A stretch of 7,584 nucleotides of DNA from Enterovirga sp. (GCA_028290385.1 JAQGJZ010000376.1:1-7584); one strand, 5' to 3'; shown: positions 1 through 6,945, counted from the first letter of the stretch. Numbers and translations are program-made. Notes: generated from the letters alone by a model not told the origin.

Positions 1-234
1 GTGCGCGCGCTCGATCCGGAGCGCGTCGCCGGCCTTGTCCTCGGCATGGTGTGGAGCGCGGCCGCGACGGGCGGCGACGCAGCCGAGGCGGCCGGCACGG
101 ACATTGCTGCCCTCATCGTAAACGGGCTGGCGCCACGCGGGCGCAGACCACGACCGCATTGGGTCGAGCCCGCCCATCCGGATCCGGACCTGCGCGCCGG
201 CGCGAACCGGCGACTCTCGGGAGCATCGGCATGA
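1..234 (+). CDS. C-terminal end of a probable TetR/AcrR-family regulator (5' end outside window)
   Basis: An open frame enters from the left edge and ends at TGA 232-234. The first 45 or so residues read as amphipathic helices ending in a motif like ALIVNGLAP, which resembles the last ligand-domain helices of TetR-family repressors. The DNA-binding half would lie upstream, so the family call is inference. Its place directly before an RND adaptor and permease supports a local efflux repressor, a very common arrangement. The stop overlaps the adaptor start as ATGA (231-234), so the genes should be cotranscribed and translationally coupled. The last 30 or so residues are Arg/Pro-rich and use more A/T-ending codons (aga, cca, cga, gga, gca) than the rest, so this tail may be poorly conserved or follow a shifted frame. 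The GTG at base 1 is not taken as the true start. Alternative: another small helical protein. Confidence 0.5.
   Translation: MRALDPERVAGLVLGMVWSAAATGGDAAEAAGTDIAALIVNGLAPRGRRPRPHWVEPAHPDPDLRAGANRRLSGASA
219..223 (+). promoter_or_regulatory. Ribosome binding site of the RND adaptor, inside the upstream gene
   Basis: GGGAG lies 7 bases before ATG 231, within the last codons of the upstream regulator frame. Together with the ATGA stop/start overlap it fixes the adaptor start at 231, even though the frame stays open further upstream (from 51). Confidence 0.7.
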
Positions 235-1463
235 GCGGCCGCGTTGTCCTGGTTGTGATACTCCTCGCCGCCGCCGGCCTCTGGTGGAAACGCGAGGAGG
301 CGAGCCGCTTCGTGGCAGAGCGCGTCCCGGCCGCGGCGCCCTACCTCGCCCACAGCTCCGGCGACGGGGCGGGACGGGCTGCGGCCGCGAGCCGCCGGAC
401 GCCCGCGGCCGTGCCCGTGATCCTCACTGCGGCCGAAAAGAAGCCGATCGCGGTCACGATCGATGCCGTCGGCACGGTGCAGCCGCTCGCCTCCATCCAG
501 GTCAAGGCGCGGGTCGACAGCCAGATCACCCACATGGAGGTCGCGGAGGGCGCCAAGGTCAAGGAAGGGGACCTGCTGGTTAGGCTCGACAACCGGGCCC
601 TCAAGGCCCAGCTCGCGCAGGCCGACGCGCTCGTCACCAAGGACCGGGCGCAGCTCGAGCAAGCCCGTCGCGATTTCGCCCGGGCCGAGGACCTGCTGGC
701 GAAGCGGATATCGACGGAGGTCCAGCGCGACACCGCCGCGACTGCCGTGAAGGTGCAGGAAGCGCAGCTCGCCGGGGACGAGGCCGCGCGCGCCAACCTT
801 GCGGCCCTGCTCTCCTACACGGAGATCCGCGCCCCCGTGTCCGGGCGGATCGGCTCGATCGCCCTGAAGGTCGGCACCATGGTCAAGGCCGTCGACACGC
901 AGCCGATCATGACCGTGAACCAGCTCGATCCGATCTATGTGTCGTTCGCGGTCCCGCAATCGGTGTTCTCCGACCTGCGGCGGGCCGTGAACGCCGGCAA
1001 GGTCGGGGTCGAGGCTCGCGTCGGCAACGGCACCGCGAGCGGGACGGTCGCCTTCACGGAGAACACGGTCGACCTTGCGACCGGAACCGTGCTGGCCAAG
1101 GCGCTGATGAACAATTCGGACGAGCGGCTCTGGCCGGGGGCCTTTGTGTCCGTCCGCGTGGTGCTCGGCGTGGAGGCCGACGCGGTCGCGGTGCCGTCCG
1201 CCGCCGTCCAGATCGGGCAGCAGGGCTCCTTCGTGTTTGTTGTCCGGGACGGCCGCAAGGCCGAGCTCGTCCCCGTGACGGTCGCCCGCACGGTGGGCAA
1301 CGAGAGCGTCATCGCGTCCGGCCTGAGCGGCGGCGAGAAGGTCGTGGTGGACGGCCAACTCCGGCTCGTGAACGGGGCCGAGGTCCAGATCGTGCCGGCC
1401 AAGGCGTCCGAGGGGGTCGCAAAAGGCCTCGATCCGGAGGCCGGAACGCAGCGCCGCAGCTGA
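231..1463 (+). CDS. RND efflux periplasmic adaptor (membrane fusion protein, MdtA/AcrA type)
   Basis: This 410-residue protein is the periplasmic adaptor that links an inner-membrane RND pump to an outer-membrane channel. Residues 4-18 form a single N-terminal hydrophobic anchor with no lipobox cysteine, so it is probably anchored by a helix rather than a lipid. A variable Ala-rich linker follows to about 60. The barrel-sandwich (lipoyl) halves lie near 85-120 (VAEGAKVKEGDLLVRLD) and 196-222 (EIRAPVSGRIG). The alpha-helical hairpin between them, about 123-192, is rich in Ala, Gln, Glu and Arg as expected for a coiled coil. The beta-barrel (about 230-312, including LDPIYVSFAVP and WPGAFVSVRV) and the membrane-proximal domain (about 318-388) follow. 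Length and domain order are normal for the family. The start at 231 has a good ribosome binding site and ATGA coupling to the upstream regulator. The permease begins 13 bases after the stop, so the two are one operon. The exact substrate cannot be read from the sequence. Confidence 0.95.
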   Translation: MSGRVVLVVILLAAAGLWWKREEASRFVAERVPAAAPYLAHSSGDGAGRAAAASRRTPAAVPVILTAAEKKPIAVTIDAVGTVQPLASIQVKARVDSQITHMEVAEGAKVKEGDLLVRLDNRALKAQLAQADALVTKDRAQLEQARRDFARAEDLLAKRISTEVQRDTAATAVKVQEAQLAGDEAARANLAALLSYTEIRAPVSGRIGSIALKVGTMVKAVDTQPIMTVNQLDPIYVSFAVPQSVFSDLRRAVNAGKVGVEARVGNGTASGTVAFTENTVDLATGTVLAKALMNNSDERLWPGAFVSVRVVLGVEADAVAVPSAAVQIGQQGSFVFVVRDGRKAELVPVTVARTVGNESVIASGLSGGEKVVVDGQLRLVNGAEVQIVPAKASEGVAKGLDPEAGTQRRS

Positions 1464-1476
1464 CGAGGGCTGAGCG

Positions 1477-4400
1477 ATGATCTCCGAAATCTGCATCCGC
1501 CGCCCGGTCATGACCATCCTGGTCATGATCGCCATCGTGGCCGCCGGTCTGTTCGGCTACCGGCAGCTCCCCGTCGCGGCCGTGCCGCGGGTGGATTTTC
1601 CGACCATCCAGGTCTCGGCCTCGCTTCCGGGCGCCAGCCCGGAGACCATGGCCGCCTCCGTCGCGTCCATCCTCGAGAAGCAGTTCTCGACGATCTCGGG
1701 CGTGGCGACGATGACCTCGACCTCCATTCTCGGCCAGACCTCGATCGTCCTTCAGTTCGACCTGAACCGGAACATCGACGGGGCGGCGCTGGACGTCCAA
1801 TCCGCCATCTCGACCGCGCAGCGGCGGCTTCCGCCCGAGATGACGAGCCCGCCGAGCTTCCGGAAGGTCAACCCTGCCGACCAGCCCATCGTGTTCTTCG
1901 CCGTGAGCTCGGACCAGGCGCGCCTGTCCGACGTGGACCGCTTCGCGCAATCGAACATCGTCCCGCGCCTGTCGACGCTGCCCGGCGCGGCCCAGGTCCT
2001 CATCTTCGGCACGCAGAAATACGCCGTGCGGGTGAAGGCCGACCTGAACCAGCTCGCGGCGCGCGGCCTCAGCCTGGCGGACATGCAGGCCGCGCTCGCC
2101 GCCGCGAACTCGTCGAAGCCCGTCGGCTCCGTGGACCAGGGCACCCGCTCCTCCATTCTGGATGCGACGGGCCCGATCATGAAGGCGGCGGATTACATGC
2201 CGGTGGTGGTCGCCTGGCAGAACGGCGCGCCCGTGCGGGTGGCCGATGTCGCCTCGGCCGTGGACGGGGTGGAGAATGACAAGGTCGCGAGCTGGCTGAA
2301 CGGCCGCCGTGCCATCGTGCTCGCGCTCTACCGCCAGCCCGACGCCAACACCGTGGAGGTGGTGGACCGCGCCCGCGCCCTGCTGCCCGCCATCGAGGCC
2401 GAGCTGCCCGCCGGCGTTTCCATCGACGTGCTGAACGACCGTTCGGGCCCGATCCGTCACGCCATCGAGGATGTCGAGTTCACGCTCTTCCTGTCGATGG
2501 TGCTCGTGATCCTCGTGATCTACCTGTTTCTGCAATCGGTCCGGGCGACGATCATCCCGGCGATCGCGCTGCCGATCTCGCTCGTGGGCACCTTCGCGGG
2601 CATGTACCTGTTCGGCCATTCGATCGACAACATCTCGCTCCTGGCGCTCACGCTCGCGGTCGGCTTCGTGGTCGACGACGCGATCGTCATGCTCGAGAAC
2701 GTGATGCGGCACGTCGAGAACGGCGAGATGCCGTTCCCGGCCGCGCTGGTCGGCTCGCGCGAGGTCGGGTTCACGATCGTGTCGATGACCATCTCGCTGG
2801 TCGCAGTGTTCATCCCGGTTCTGTTCATGGGCGGCGTCGTCGGGCGCATGTTCACCGAGTTCGGCCTCGTCATCTCCATGGCGATCCTGCTCTCGGGCGT
2901 GGTCTCGCTCACGCTGACCCCCATGCTGTGCGCGCGCCTGCTGCGGCCGGTGGACCACCACAAGCGGCACAATTTCGTGCTCCGCGCCTTCGATGCCGGC
3001 TTCACGGCGATGACGCGCGGCTACGGCTGGTCGCTGCGCAAGGTCGTCACCGTTCCGTCCCTCATGCTGGTGGTCACGCTCGCCACCTTCGCGGTCACGG
3101 CGCTGCTGTTCCGCGACATCCCCAAGGGCTTCTTCCCGACCGAGGATAACGGCCTGATCAGCGCCTCGACGGTCGGCCCGGACGACGCCTCGTTCGACGC
3201 CATGGTGGCGCGCCAGAAGGCGCTCGCCGACATCGTGCGGGCGGATCCCGACGTGGTGTCCGTGATGTCCACCGTGGGCGGCGGCGGGCCGGCGTCGGCC
3301 CAGAATTCGGGCCGCATGTTCATTGCGCTGCGCGAGAAGCCGGACCGCAAGCTCGACGCGATCGGGGTTATCGCCCGCATCCGCCGGGCGGCCGCCGTTG
3401 TGCCCGGCATCAACATCTACATGCAGCCCGTCACGTCCATCAATGTCGGGGCCGTGCAGTCGCGCAGCCAGTACCAGTACACGCTGCAATCGACCGACCT
3501 CGACGCGCTGCGGAAATACGCCCCGCTGCTGCAGGAGCGGATGGCGCAGATCCCGGGCGTGGTGGACGTGAACTCGGACCTGCAGGTCCGGGCCCGCACC
3601 GCCTTCATCGACATCAACCGCGACGTCGCGGCCCGCCTCGGCGTCACGGTCGACCAGGTCCGCGACCAGTTCTACTCGGCCTTCGGCACGCGCCAGGTCT
3701 CGACCATCTATGCGCCCGAGGACACCTACCAGGTCATCCTGGAAGCGGACGAGACCTATGCCGATGTCGGCGAGGTGCTCCGCAAGCTGGCGCTGCGGAC
3801 GCCGGGCGGCAACGTCGTGCCGATGGATTCGGTCGCGACGCTGAAGATCCTGCCGACGACGCTAACCGTGAACCACCTGGCGCAGCTGCCCTCGGTCACG
3901 CTGTCGTTCAACCTCACGCCCGGCGTCGCGCTTTCGCAGGCCGTGGCGGGGATCGACGCCGCGAGCCGGGAACTCGGCGTGCCGGTCCAGATCCAGACGA
4001 GTTTTCAGGGCACGGCGCAGCTCTTCCAGCAGGCGCTGGCCAACCAGGGGCTGCTGCTCTTCGCGGCCGTGCTCGTGATCTACATCATCCTCGGCATCCT
4101 CTACGAAAGCTTCATCCACCCGCTCACCATCCTGTCCGGCCTGCCGGCGGCGGGGATCGGGGCGCTGCTCACGCTCAAGCTCTTCGGCATGGACCTCAGC
4201 GTGATCGCGATGATCGGCATCGTGATGCTGATCGGCATCGTGAAGAAGAACGCCATCATGATGGTGGATTTCGCCGTGGAGCGCCGGCGCGAGGGGATCG
4301 CGCCCGAGCAGGCGATCATCGAGGCGGCGCTGCTGCGGTTCCGGCCCATCATGATGACGACGGCGGCGGCCGTGCTCGGCGCCATGCCGATCGCGGTCGG

Positions 4401-4593
4401 CTACGGTGCCGGCGCCGAACTGCGCCAGCCGCTCGGCCTTGTCGTGGTCGGCGGGCTCTGCTTTTCGCAGCTCCTGACCCTCTACATCACGCCCGTCGTC
4501 TACATCATGTTCGAACGGCTGATCGGCCGGACCCGGGGGCAGCACCAGGCGGCCGCGCTCGGCACCCAGCCGAGCGCCGTTCCGGCCGAGTAG
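1477..4593 (+). CDS. RND multidrug efflux permease (HAE1 family, MdtB/MdtC-like)
   Basis: This complete 1038-residue proton-driven inner-membrane pump matches the usual length of MdtB (1040) and MdtC (1025). It shows the duplicated RND plan: TM1 at about 10-28, a periplasmic porter loop to about 335, TM2-6 at about 336-485, TM7 at about 527-545, a second periplasmic loop to about 855, and TM8-12 at about 858-1012. The proton-relay aspartates D400 and D401 sit in GFVVDDAIVMLENV, and the partner lysine lies in IVKKNAIMMVDFA (K923/K924), as in MdtB/C. Other family blocks are visible, such as NPADQPI (132-138), QNGAPVRVADVA (248-259) and SLTLTPMLCARLL (477-489). From family knowledge, such pumps export drugs, bile salts or other amphiphiles through an adaptor and an outer-membrane channel. 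GAGGG at 1465-1469 is spaced 7 bases from the ATG. Only one permease is present, unlike MdtABC or MuxABC, which pair two, so it probably works as a homotrimer. No frameshift or missing key residue was seen. Confidence 0.97.
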   Translation: MISEICIRRPVMTILVMIAIVAAGLFGYRQLPVAAVPRVDFPTIQVSASLPGASPETMAASVASILEKQFSTISGVATMTSTSILGQTSIVLQFDLNRNIDGAALDVQSAISTAQRRLPPEMTSPPSFRKVNPADQPIVFFAVSSDQARLSDVDRFAQSNIVPRLSTLPGAAQVLIFGTQKYAVRVKADLNQLAARGLSLADMQAALAAANSSKPVGSVDQGTRSSILDATGPIMKAADYMPVVVAWQNGAPVRVADVASAVDGVENDKVASWLNGRRAIVLALYRQPDANTVEVVDRARALLPAIEAELPAGVSIDVLNDRSGPIRHAIEDVEFTLFLSMVLVILVIYLFLQSVRATIIPAIALPISLVGTFAGMYLFGHSIDNISLLALTLAVGFVVDDAIVMLENVMRHVENGEMPFPAALVGSREVGFTIVSMTISLVAVFIPVLFMGGVVGRMFTEFGLVISMAILLSGVVSLTLTPMLCARLLRPVDHHKRHNFVLRAFDAGFTAMTRGYGWSLRKVVTVPSLMLVVTLATFAVTALLFRDIPKGFFPTEDNGLISASTVGPDDASFDAMVARQKALADIVRADPDVVSVMSTVGGGGPASAQNSGRMFIALREKPDRKLDAIGVIARIRRAAAVVPGINIYMQPVTSINVGAVQSRSQYQYTLQSTDLDALRKYAPLLQERMAQIPGVVDVNSDLQVRARTAFIDINRDVAARLGVTVDQVRDQFYSAFGTRQVSTIYAPEDTYQVILEADETYADVGEVLRKLALRTPGGNVVPMDSVATLKILPTTLTVNHLAQLPSVTLSFNLTPGVALSQAVAGIDAASRELGVPVQIQTSFQGTAQLFQQALANQGLLLFAAVLVIYIILGILYESFIHPLTILSGLPAAGIGALLTLKLFGMDLSVIAMIGIVMLIGIVKKNAIMMVDFAVERRREGIAPEQAIIEAALLRFRPIMMTTAAAVLGAMPIAVGYGAGAELRQPLGLVVVGGLCFSQLLTLYITPVVYIMFERLIGRTRGQHQAAALGTQPSAVPAE

Positions 4594-4644
4594 GCGGAAC
4601 CCCGGCCGGGTGGGCGCGTTGGCTTGCCTGGGCCGCAGAGCGGT

Positions 4645-4664
4645 GCGGGGCGGAAGCGCCCTGC
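4645..4664 (+). terminator. Weak hairpin in the gap after the RND permease
   Basis: Arms 4645-4652 (GCGGGGCG) and 4657-4664 (CGCCCTGC) pair over 8 bases with one G-T wobble around a GAAG loop. No proper T-run follows, only GGTTCGTATTCT. It could be a weak or Rho-assisted end for the efflux operon, or a structure in the leader of the next gene. No convincing -35/-10 pair was found in this 108-base gap. Confidence 0.3.
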
Positions 4665-4701
4665 GGTTCGTATTCTGGCGTATCGCAACGGAAGGATCAC
4701 G

Positions 4702-5166
4702 ATGACCCAATCGCTTCGCAAGTGCATCGGCGCCGGCGCCCTCGGCGCCGCGCTTCTCGCGGGCACCCTGATGCCGGCCCAGGCCTCGGAAGCCTCAGCG
4801 GCCGGGCTCGGCCGGGCAGCCGCCCAGGCGCAGACGCAGGCCTATCCGGGCGAGAGCTTCTCCCAGTACTACCGCGGCGGCTATGGCGGCCGGCGCTACG
4901 GCGGGCGCGGATATCGCCGCGGCTATGGTGGCGGTGCCGCTGCGGCCGGCATCGTCGGCGGTCTAGCCCTCGGGGCCCTCGCGGGGGCAGCGATCGCCAA
5001 TTCGCAGCCGGCGCCCGGCTATTACGGCGGCCCCGGCCAGCCGGTCGGCAACATTTACGGGGCCGATCCCAACTGGGTGAATTACTGCGCGAGCCGGTAC
5101 CGCTCGTTCGACCCGCGCACCGGCACCTTCCTGGCCAATGACGGCTACCGCTATCCCTGCCAGTAA
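4702..5166 (+). CDS. Exported BA14K-family (lectin-like) small protein
   Basis: This 154-residue protein has an N-terminal signal peptide (RK at 6-7, hydrophobic core about 9-24, probable cleavage after AQA at 26-28). A Gly/Arg/Tyr-rich stretch follows at about 58-78. Residues 79-99 form a small-residue hydrophobic segment (GIVGGLALGALAGAAIA) like a glycine zipper. The C-terminal BA14K signature is at 125-153 (WVNYCASRYRSFDPRTGTF then DGYRYPC), with C129 and C153 possibly forming a disulfide. BA14K proteins are widespread in Hyphomicrobiales. The founding Brucella member was described as immunoreactive and lectin-like, but the function of most members is unknown, so periplasmic or outer-surface location is inference. 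The start at ATG 4702 has AAGGA at 4692-4696, five bases upstream, and directly begins the signal peptide. The frame continues upstream to a TTG at 4624, but those residues would precede the signal peptide. The gene appears to be its own unit, 108 bases after the pump. Confidence 0.92.
   Translation: MTQSLRKCIGAGALGAALLAGTLMPAQASEASAAGLGRAAAQAQTQAYPGESFSQYYRGGYGGRRYGGRGYRRGYGGGAAAAGIVGGLALGALAGAAIANSQPAPGYYGGPGQPVGNIYGADPNWVNYCASRYRSFDPRTGTFLANDGYRYPCQ
4873..4935 (+). repeat. Imperfect Gly-Tyr-Gly/Arg repeat in the BA14K-family protein
   Basis: Residues 58-78 repeat short units such as GGYGG, RRYGG, RGYRR and GYGGG. At the DNA level the motif CGGCTATGG occurs twice, near 4878 and 4920, with related copies between. 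It encodes a flexible, positively charged linker between the signal peptide and the glycine-zipper segment. Confidence 0.55.
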
Positions 5167-5189
5167 GGCGCGCACACAGCGCTGACGCG

Positions 5190-5213
5190 AATGGGCCCCA
5201 CGGGGCCCATTTT
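5190..5213 (+). terminator. Intrinsic terminator between convergent genes
   Basis: Two perfect 10-base arms, AATGGGCCCC (5190-5199) and GGGGCCCATT (5202-5211), are separated by only AC. In RNA the innermost pair would open to give a four-base loop. The run TTTT (5210-5213) follows on the + strand, so it should terminate the BA14K gene. It starts 23 bases after that stop codon. It also lies 5 bases beyond the stop of the convergent DMT gene, where it may act as a weaker minus-strand terminator, since no T-run follows on that side. Confidence 0.75.
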
Positions 5214-5218
5214 GCGTT

Positions 5219-6130
5219 CTAGGCCTGCACGGGCGGCCGCCGGACCCGGCGCTCCCACCAGAGCAGATACAGCCCCGACGCGATCACGATCGCGGTCCCG
5301 ACTAGGGTCCAGCCGTCCGGCACGTCGCCGAACACCAGATAGCCGAGGAGCCCCATCCACAGAAGCTGGGTGTAGACGAAGGGCGACAGCACCGGTGCGG
5401 GGGCGCGCGCATGCGCCAGCACCAGAAGCCAGTGCCCGCCCGCGGCGACGATCCCGATCCCGATCATCAGCCCCCAGTGCAGGAGGCTGGGCGGCTGGCT
5501 CCACACGAAGGGCAGGATCGGCGTCAGGACGACGACGCCGACGAAGCCCGAATAGAACACCGTCGTGGAGGTGCGGTCATGCGCCGCCAGGGTCCGGGTC
5601 ACCAGCGCATAGCACGCGTACAGGACCGTGCTGCCGACGGTGAGCAGAGCGGCGGGGTGCATCCCGCCCGCGAAGGGGCGGGTCACCACCAGCACGCCGA
5701 CGAACCCGATGCCGATCGCGGCGAGCCGGCGCGGCCCGGCCCATTCGCCGAGAAACGGGCCGGCCAGCAGCGCCACGATGAGCGGCATCGCGAACTGGAT
5801 CGCCATGGAGGTCGTGAGCTGGAGGTATGTCAGCGCAAAGAAATTGCAGACCGTGCTGCCGATCAGGATGGACGAGCGCAGGATCTGGAGGCCGAGCCGG
5901 TTGCTCCGGGCGATGCCGGGCACGGTGATCGGATTGAGGAAGATCGAAACGATGATGACGTTGAACGCGTAGCGGCTCCAGGCCGTCATCAACGGGTCGA
6001 GAGTCTGGTTCAGCCACTTGGCGCTGGCGTCGCACAGGGCGAAGCAGACCACCCCGGCGCACATGAACCCGATCGCCGCGCTGCGCGATTCGGTGGGAAA
6101 GGCCGGCCGGGCCGAGCCGCCCTCGCTCAT
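5219..6130 (-). CDS. EamA/DMT-family transporter (10 TM)
   Basis: This 303-residue inner-membrane protein of the drug/metabolite transporter superfamily has about ten hydrophobic helices: 18-36, 46-66, 82-101, 104-124, 134-150, 158-178, 189-209, 216-238, 246-267 and 273-292. Two EamA repeats are visible, each ending in a helix that follows a short basic or polar loop (GEWAGPRRLAAIGIGFVGV in the first, GDVPDGWTLVGTAIVIASG in the second). This doubled pattern is diagnostic of the family. The C-terminal tail is Arg-rich and probably cytoplasmic. DMT members export or import small metabolites such as amino acids, nucleosides or vitamins, and the substrate cannot be assigned here. The start at 6130 has only AGG placed very close to the ATG. 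A second in-frame ATG at 6064 would lose part of the N-terminus before TM1 and has no better binding site. The thioesterase gene ends 37 bases upstream on the same strand, so the two are probably cotranscribed. Confidence 0.92.
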   Translation of the reverse strand: MSEGGSARPAFPTESRSAAIGFMCAGVVCFALCDASAKWLNQTLDPLMTAWSRYAFNVIIVSIFLNPITVPGIARSNRLGLQILRSSILIGSTVCNFFALTYLQLTTSMAIQFAMPLIVALLAGPFLGEWAGPRRLAAIGIGFVGVLVVTRPFAGGMHPAALLTVGSTVLYACYALVTRTLAAHDRTSTTVFYSGFVGVVVLTPILPFVWSQPPSLLHWGLMIGIGIVAAGGHWLLVLAHARAPAPVLSPFVYTQLLWMGLLGYLVFGDVPDGWTLVGTAIVIASGLYLLWWERRVRRPPVQA

Positions 6131-6167
6131 GCCTCGCGTCGCGGACGCCCGGCTGCCCCAGAACGCC

Positions 6168-6629
6168 TCACGCGTGACCGGCTGGCGAGATCGCCGAGGC
6201 CTCTACGATCGAGATCGTCGCGACGGCGCTCGCGGTCGGGATCTCCTCCGTGCCCCTGACGCAGACCACGTCAGCCGCGACCACGGACGCGAGCCGTCCG
6301 GCGCGGACCACGCGCGCCCGGCAGATCAGCCGCTCGCCGTGGGCGGGCGCGATCAGGTTCAGCCGGTAATCGGTCGCGAGGCAGGCCTCGCCGTCGCCGA
6401 GCCGGGTCGCTGCCGCGATCCGGGCGCCCTGCTCGACCAGAAAGGCCGTGACCTCCTCGTGGAAGCAGCCTTCATCTTCCAGGAGCTCCGGCCGGCACCC
6501 GACCGAGATGGTGGCGCCGCCCGGCTCGAGGGTCGACACGTCGGCCCCCATGAGCTGCATCGCGGTTTCCCCGGCGACTCGCGCCCGGATGCTGCGTGCC
6601 CGGCTGTGGAACGGACTCAACTCACTCAT
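6168..6629 (-). CDS. PaaI-like hotdog-fold acyl-CoA thioesterase
   Basis: This 153-residue protein has the length and order of single-domain hotdog thioesterases of the PaaI group, which hydrolyse acyl- or aryl-CoA esters in the cytosol. An N-terminal helix is followed by a strand (residues 28-46, GADVSTLEPGGATISVGCRP), the central helix entry GCFHEEVTAFLVEQ (54-67), then strands with the family-typical LATDYRLNLIAPAHGERLICRARVVRAGR (84-112) and a final VVAADVVCV/ATISIVE pair. In PaaI-type enzymes the entry reads HGG with an acidic residue nine positions after the His. Here it reads H57-E58-E59, and E66 falls at the acidic position. The substitution of both glycines is unusual and may alter the oxyanion or CoA site. 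ATG 6629 gives the normal N-terminal length, but no Shine-Dalgarno sequence is visible before it. The frame stays open far upstream, but that part lies antisense to the intergenic region and the ABC gene. The DMT transporter follows on the same strand. Confidence 0.87.
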   Translation of the reverse strand: MSELSPFHSRARSIRARVAGETAMQLMGADVSTLEPGGATISVGCRPELLEDEGCFHEEVTAFLVEQGARIAAATRLGDGEACLATDYRLNLIAPAHGERLICRARVVRAGRLASVVAADVVCVRGTEEIPTASAVATISIVEASAISPAGHA

Positions 6630-6675
6630 GAACAGAGTCTTAGCGAGCCCGGGCCGGCCGGCAAGGCCGAAGCTG

Positions 6676-6694
6676 CGCGCGCCACGGGCGCGCG
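6676..6694. repeat. GC inverted repeat (hairpin) upstream of the thioesterase
   Basis: CGCGCGCC (6676-6683) and GGCGCGCG (6687-6694) are perfect 8-base complements around a 3-base loop (ACG). There is no T-run on either side, so it is not a typical terminator. It lies 47-65 bases upstream of the thioesterase ATG and could be an mRNA leader structure, an operator-like palindrome, or a chance product of GC-rich sequence. Confidence 0.45.
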
Positions 6695-6938
6695 AGGGGC
6701 ATGCGCCGGCCATTGTGGCTGCGGGCAGAAAGGGTTGTGCCGGGACGATGCGCGCCAGGATGCGATTCTTCCCCGGTGGATGGGCGGCTCGAAACCGTCG
6801 TCTGTGGCCCGTGCGCCACGCTGCGCGACCCTCTCGGGCCCCACCGGGCCGAAACGCGCCCGGCGTGAGCGTCGCCCTTGTCGCGGCGGCGCTGATCCGG
6901 GTTTTCGCCCGGCCCGGTTCGTGCGAGGCAGGACCCGC

Positions 6939-6945
6939 AGGAGAG
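6939..6945 (+). promoter_or_regulatory. Purine-rich Shine-Dalgarno-like site before the ABC ATPase, at unusual distance
   Basis: AGGAGAG is a strong Shine-Dalgarno match but ends 20 bases before the GTG at 6966 that best fits the protein N-terminus. The only nearby upstream in-frame start (GTG 6921) precedes it. Either the site serves through leader structure, or it serves a short upstream reading frame ending at TGA 6967-6969. Confidence 0.35.

Noticed and set aside
51..230. 60-residue N-terminal extension of the RND adaptor
   Set aside because: Arg-rich, overlaps the incoming regulator frame, and would precede the membrane anchor. ATG 231 has a good ribosome binding site.
1309..3489. 726-codon open frame on the minus strand opposite the adaptor end and RND permease
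   Set aside because: Its translation is dominated by His, Arg, Asp and Gly with no domain. It arises because GC-biased codons of the + strand gene leave few stops on the other strand. The + strand permease has clear family motifs.
4601..4610. Perfect palindrome CCCGGCCGGG just after the permease stop
   Set aside because: It has no loop and no T-run, and such 10-base GC palindromes are expected often in DNA of this composition.
4671..4676. TATTCT as a -10 box for the BA14K gene
   Set aside because: The sequence 17 bases upstream (GGGCGG) does not resemble a -35 element, so the match is too weak to call.
4624..4701. TTG start extending the BA14K-family protein by 26 residues
   Set aside because: It would put a basic, non-conserved stretch before a well-formed signal peptide. 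ATG 4702 has AAGGA at good spacing.
3862..4710. 282-codon minus-strand frame opposite the permease 3' half
   Set aside because: Same shadow composition (His/Arg/Asp-rich), fully antisense to conserved RND sequence.
5411..6259. 282-codon plus-strand frame across the DMT transporter
   Set aside because: Charged, low-complexity shadow of a transporter whose ten helices are evident on the minus strand.
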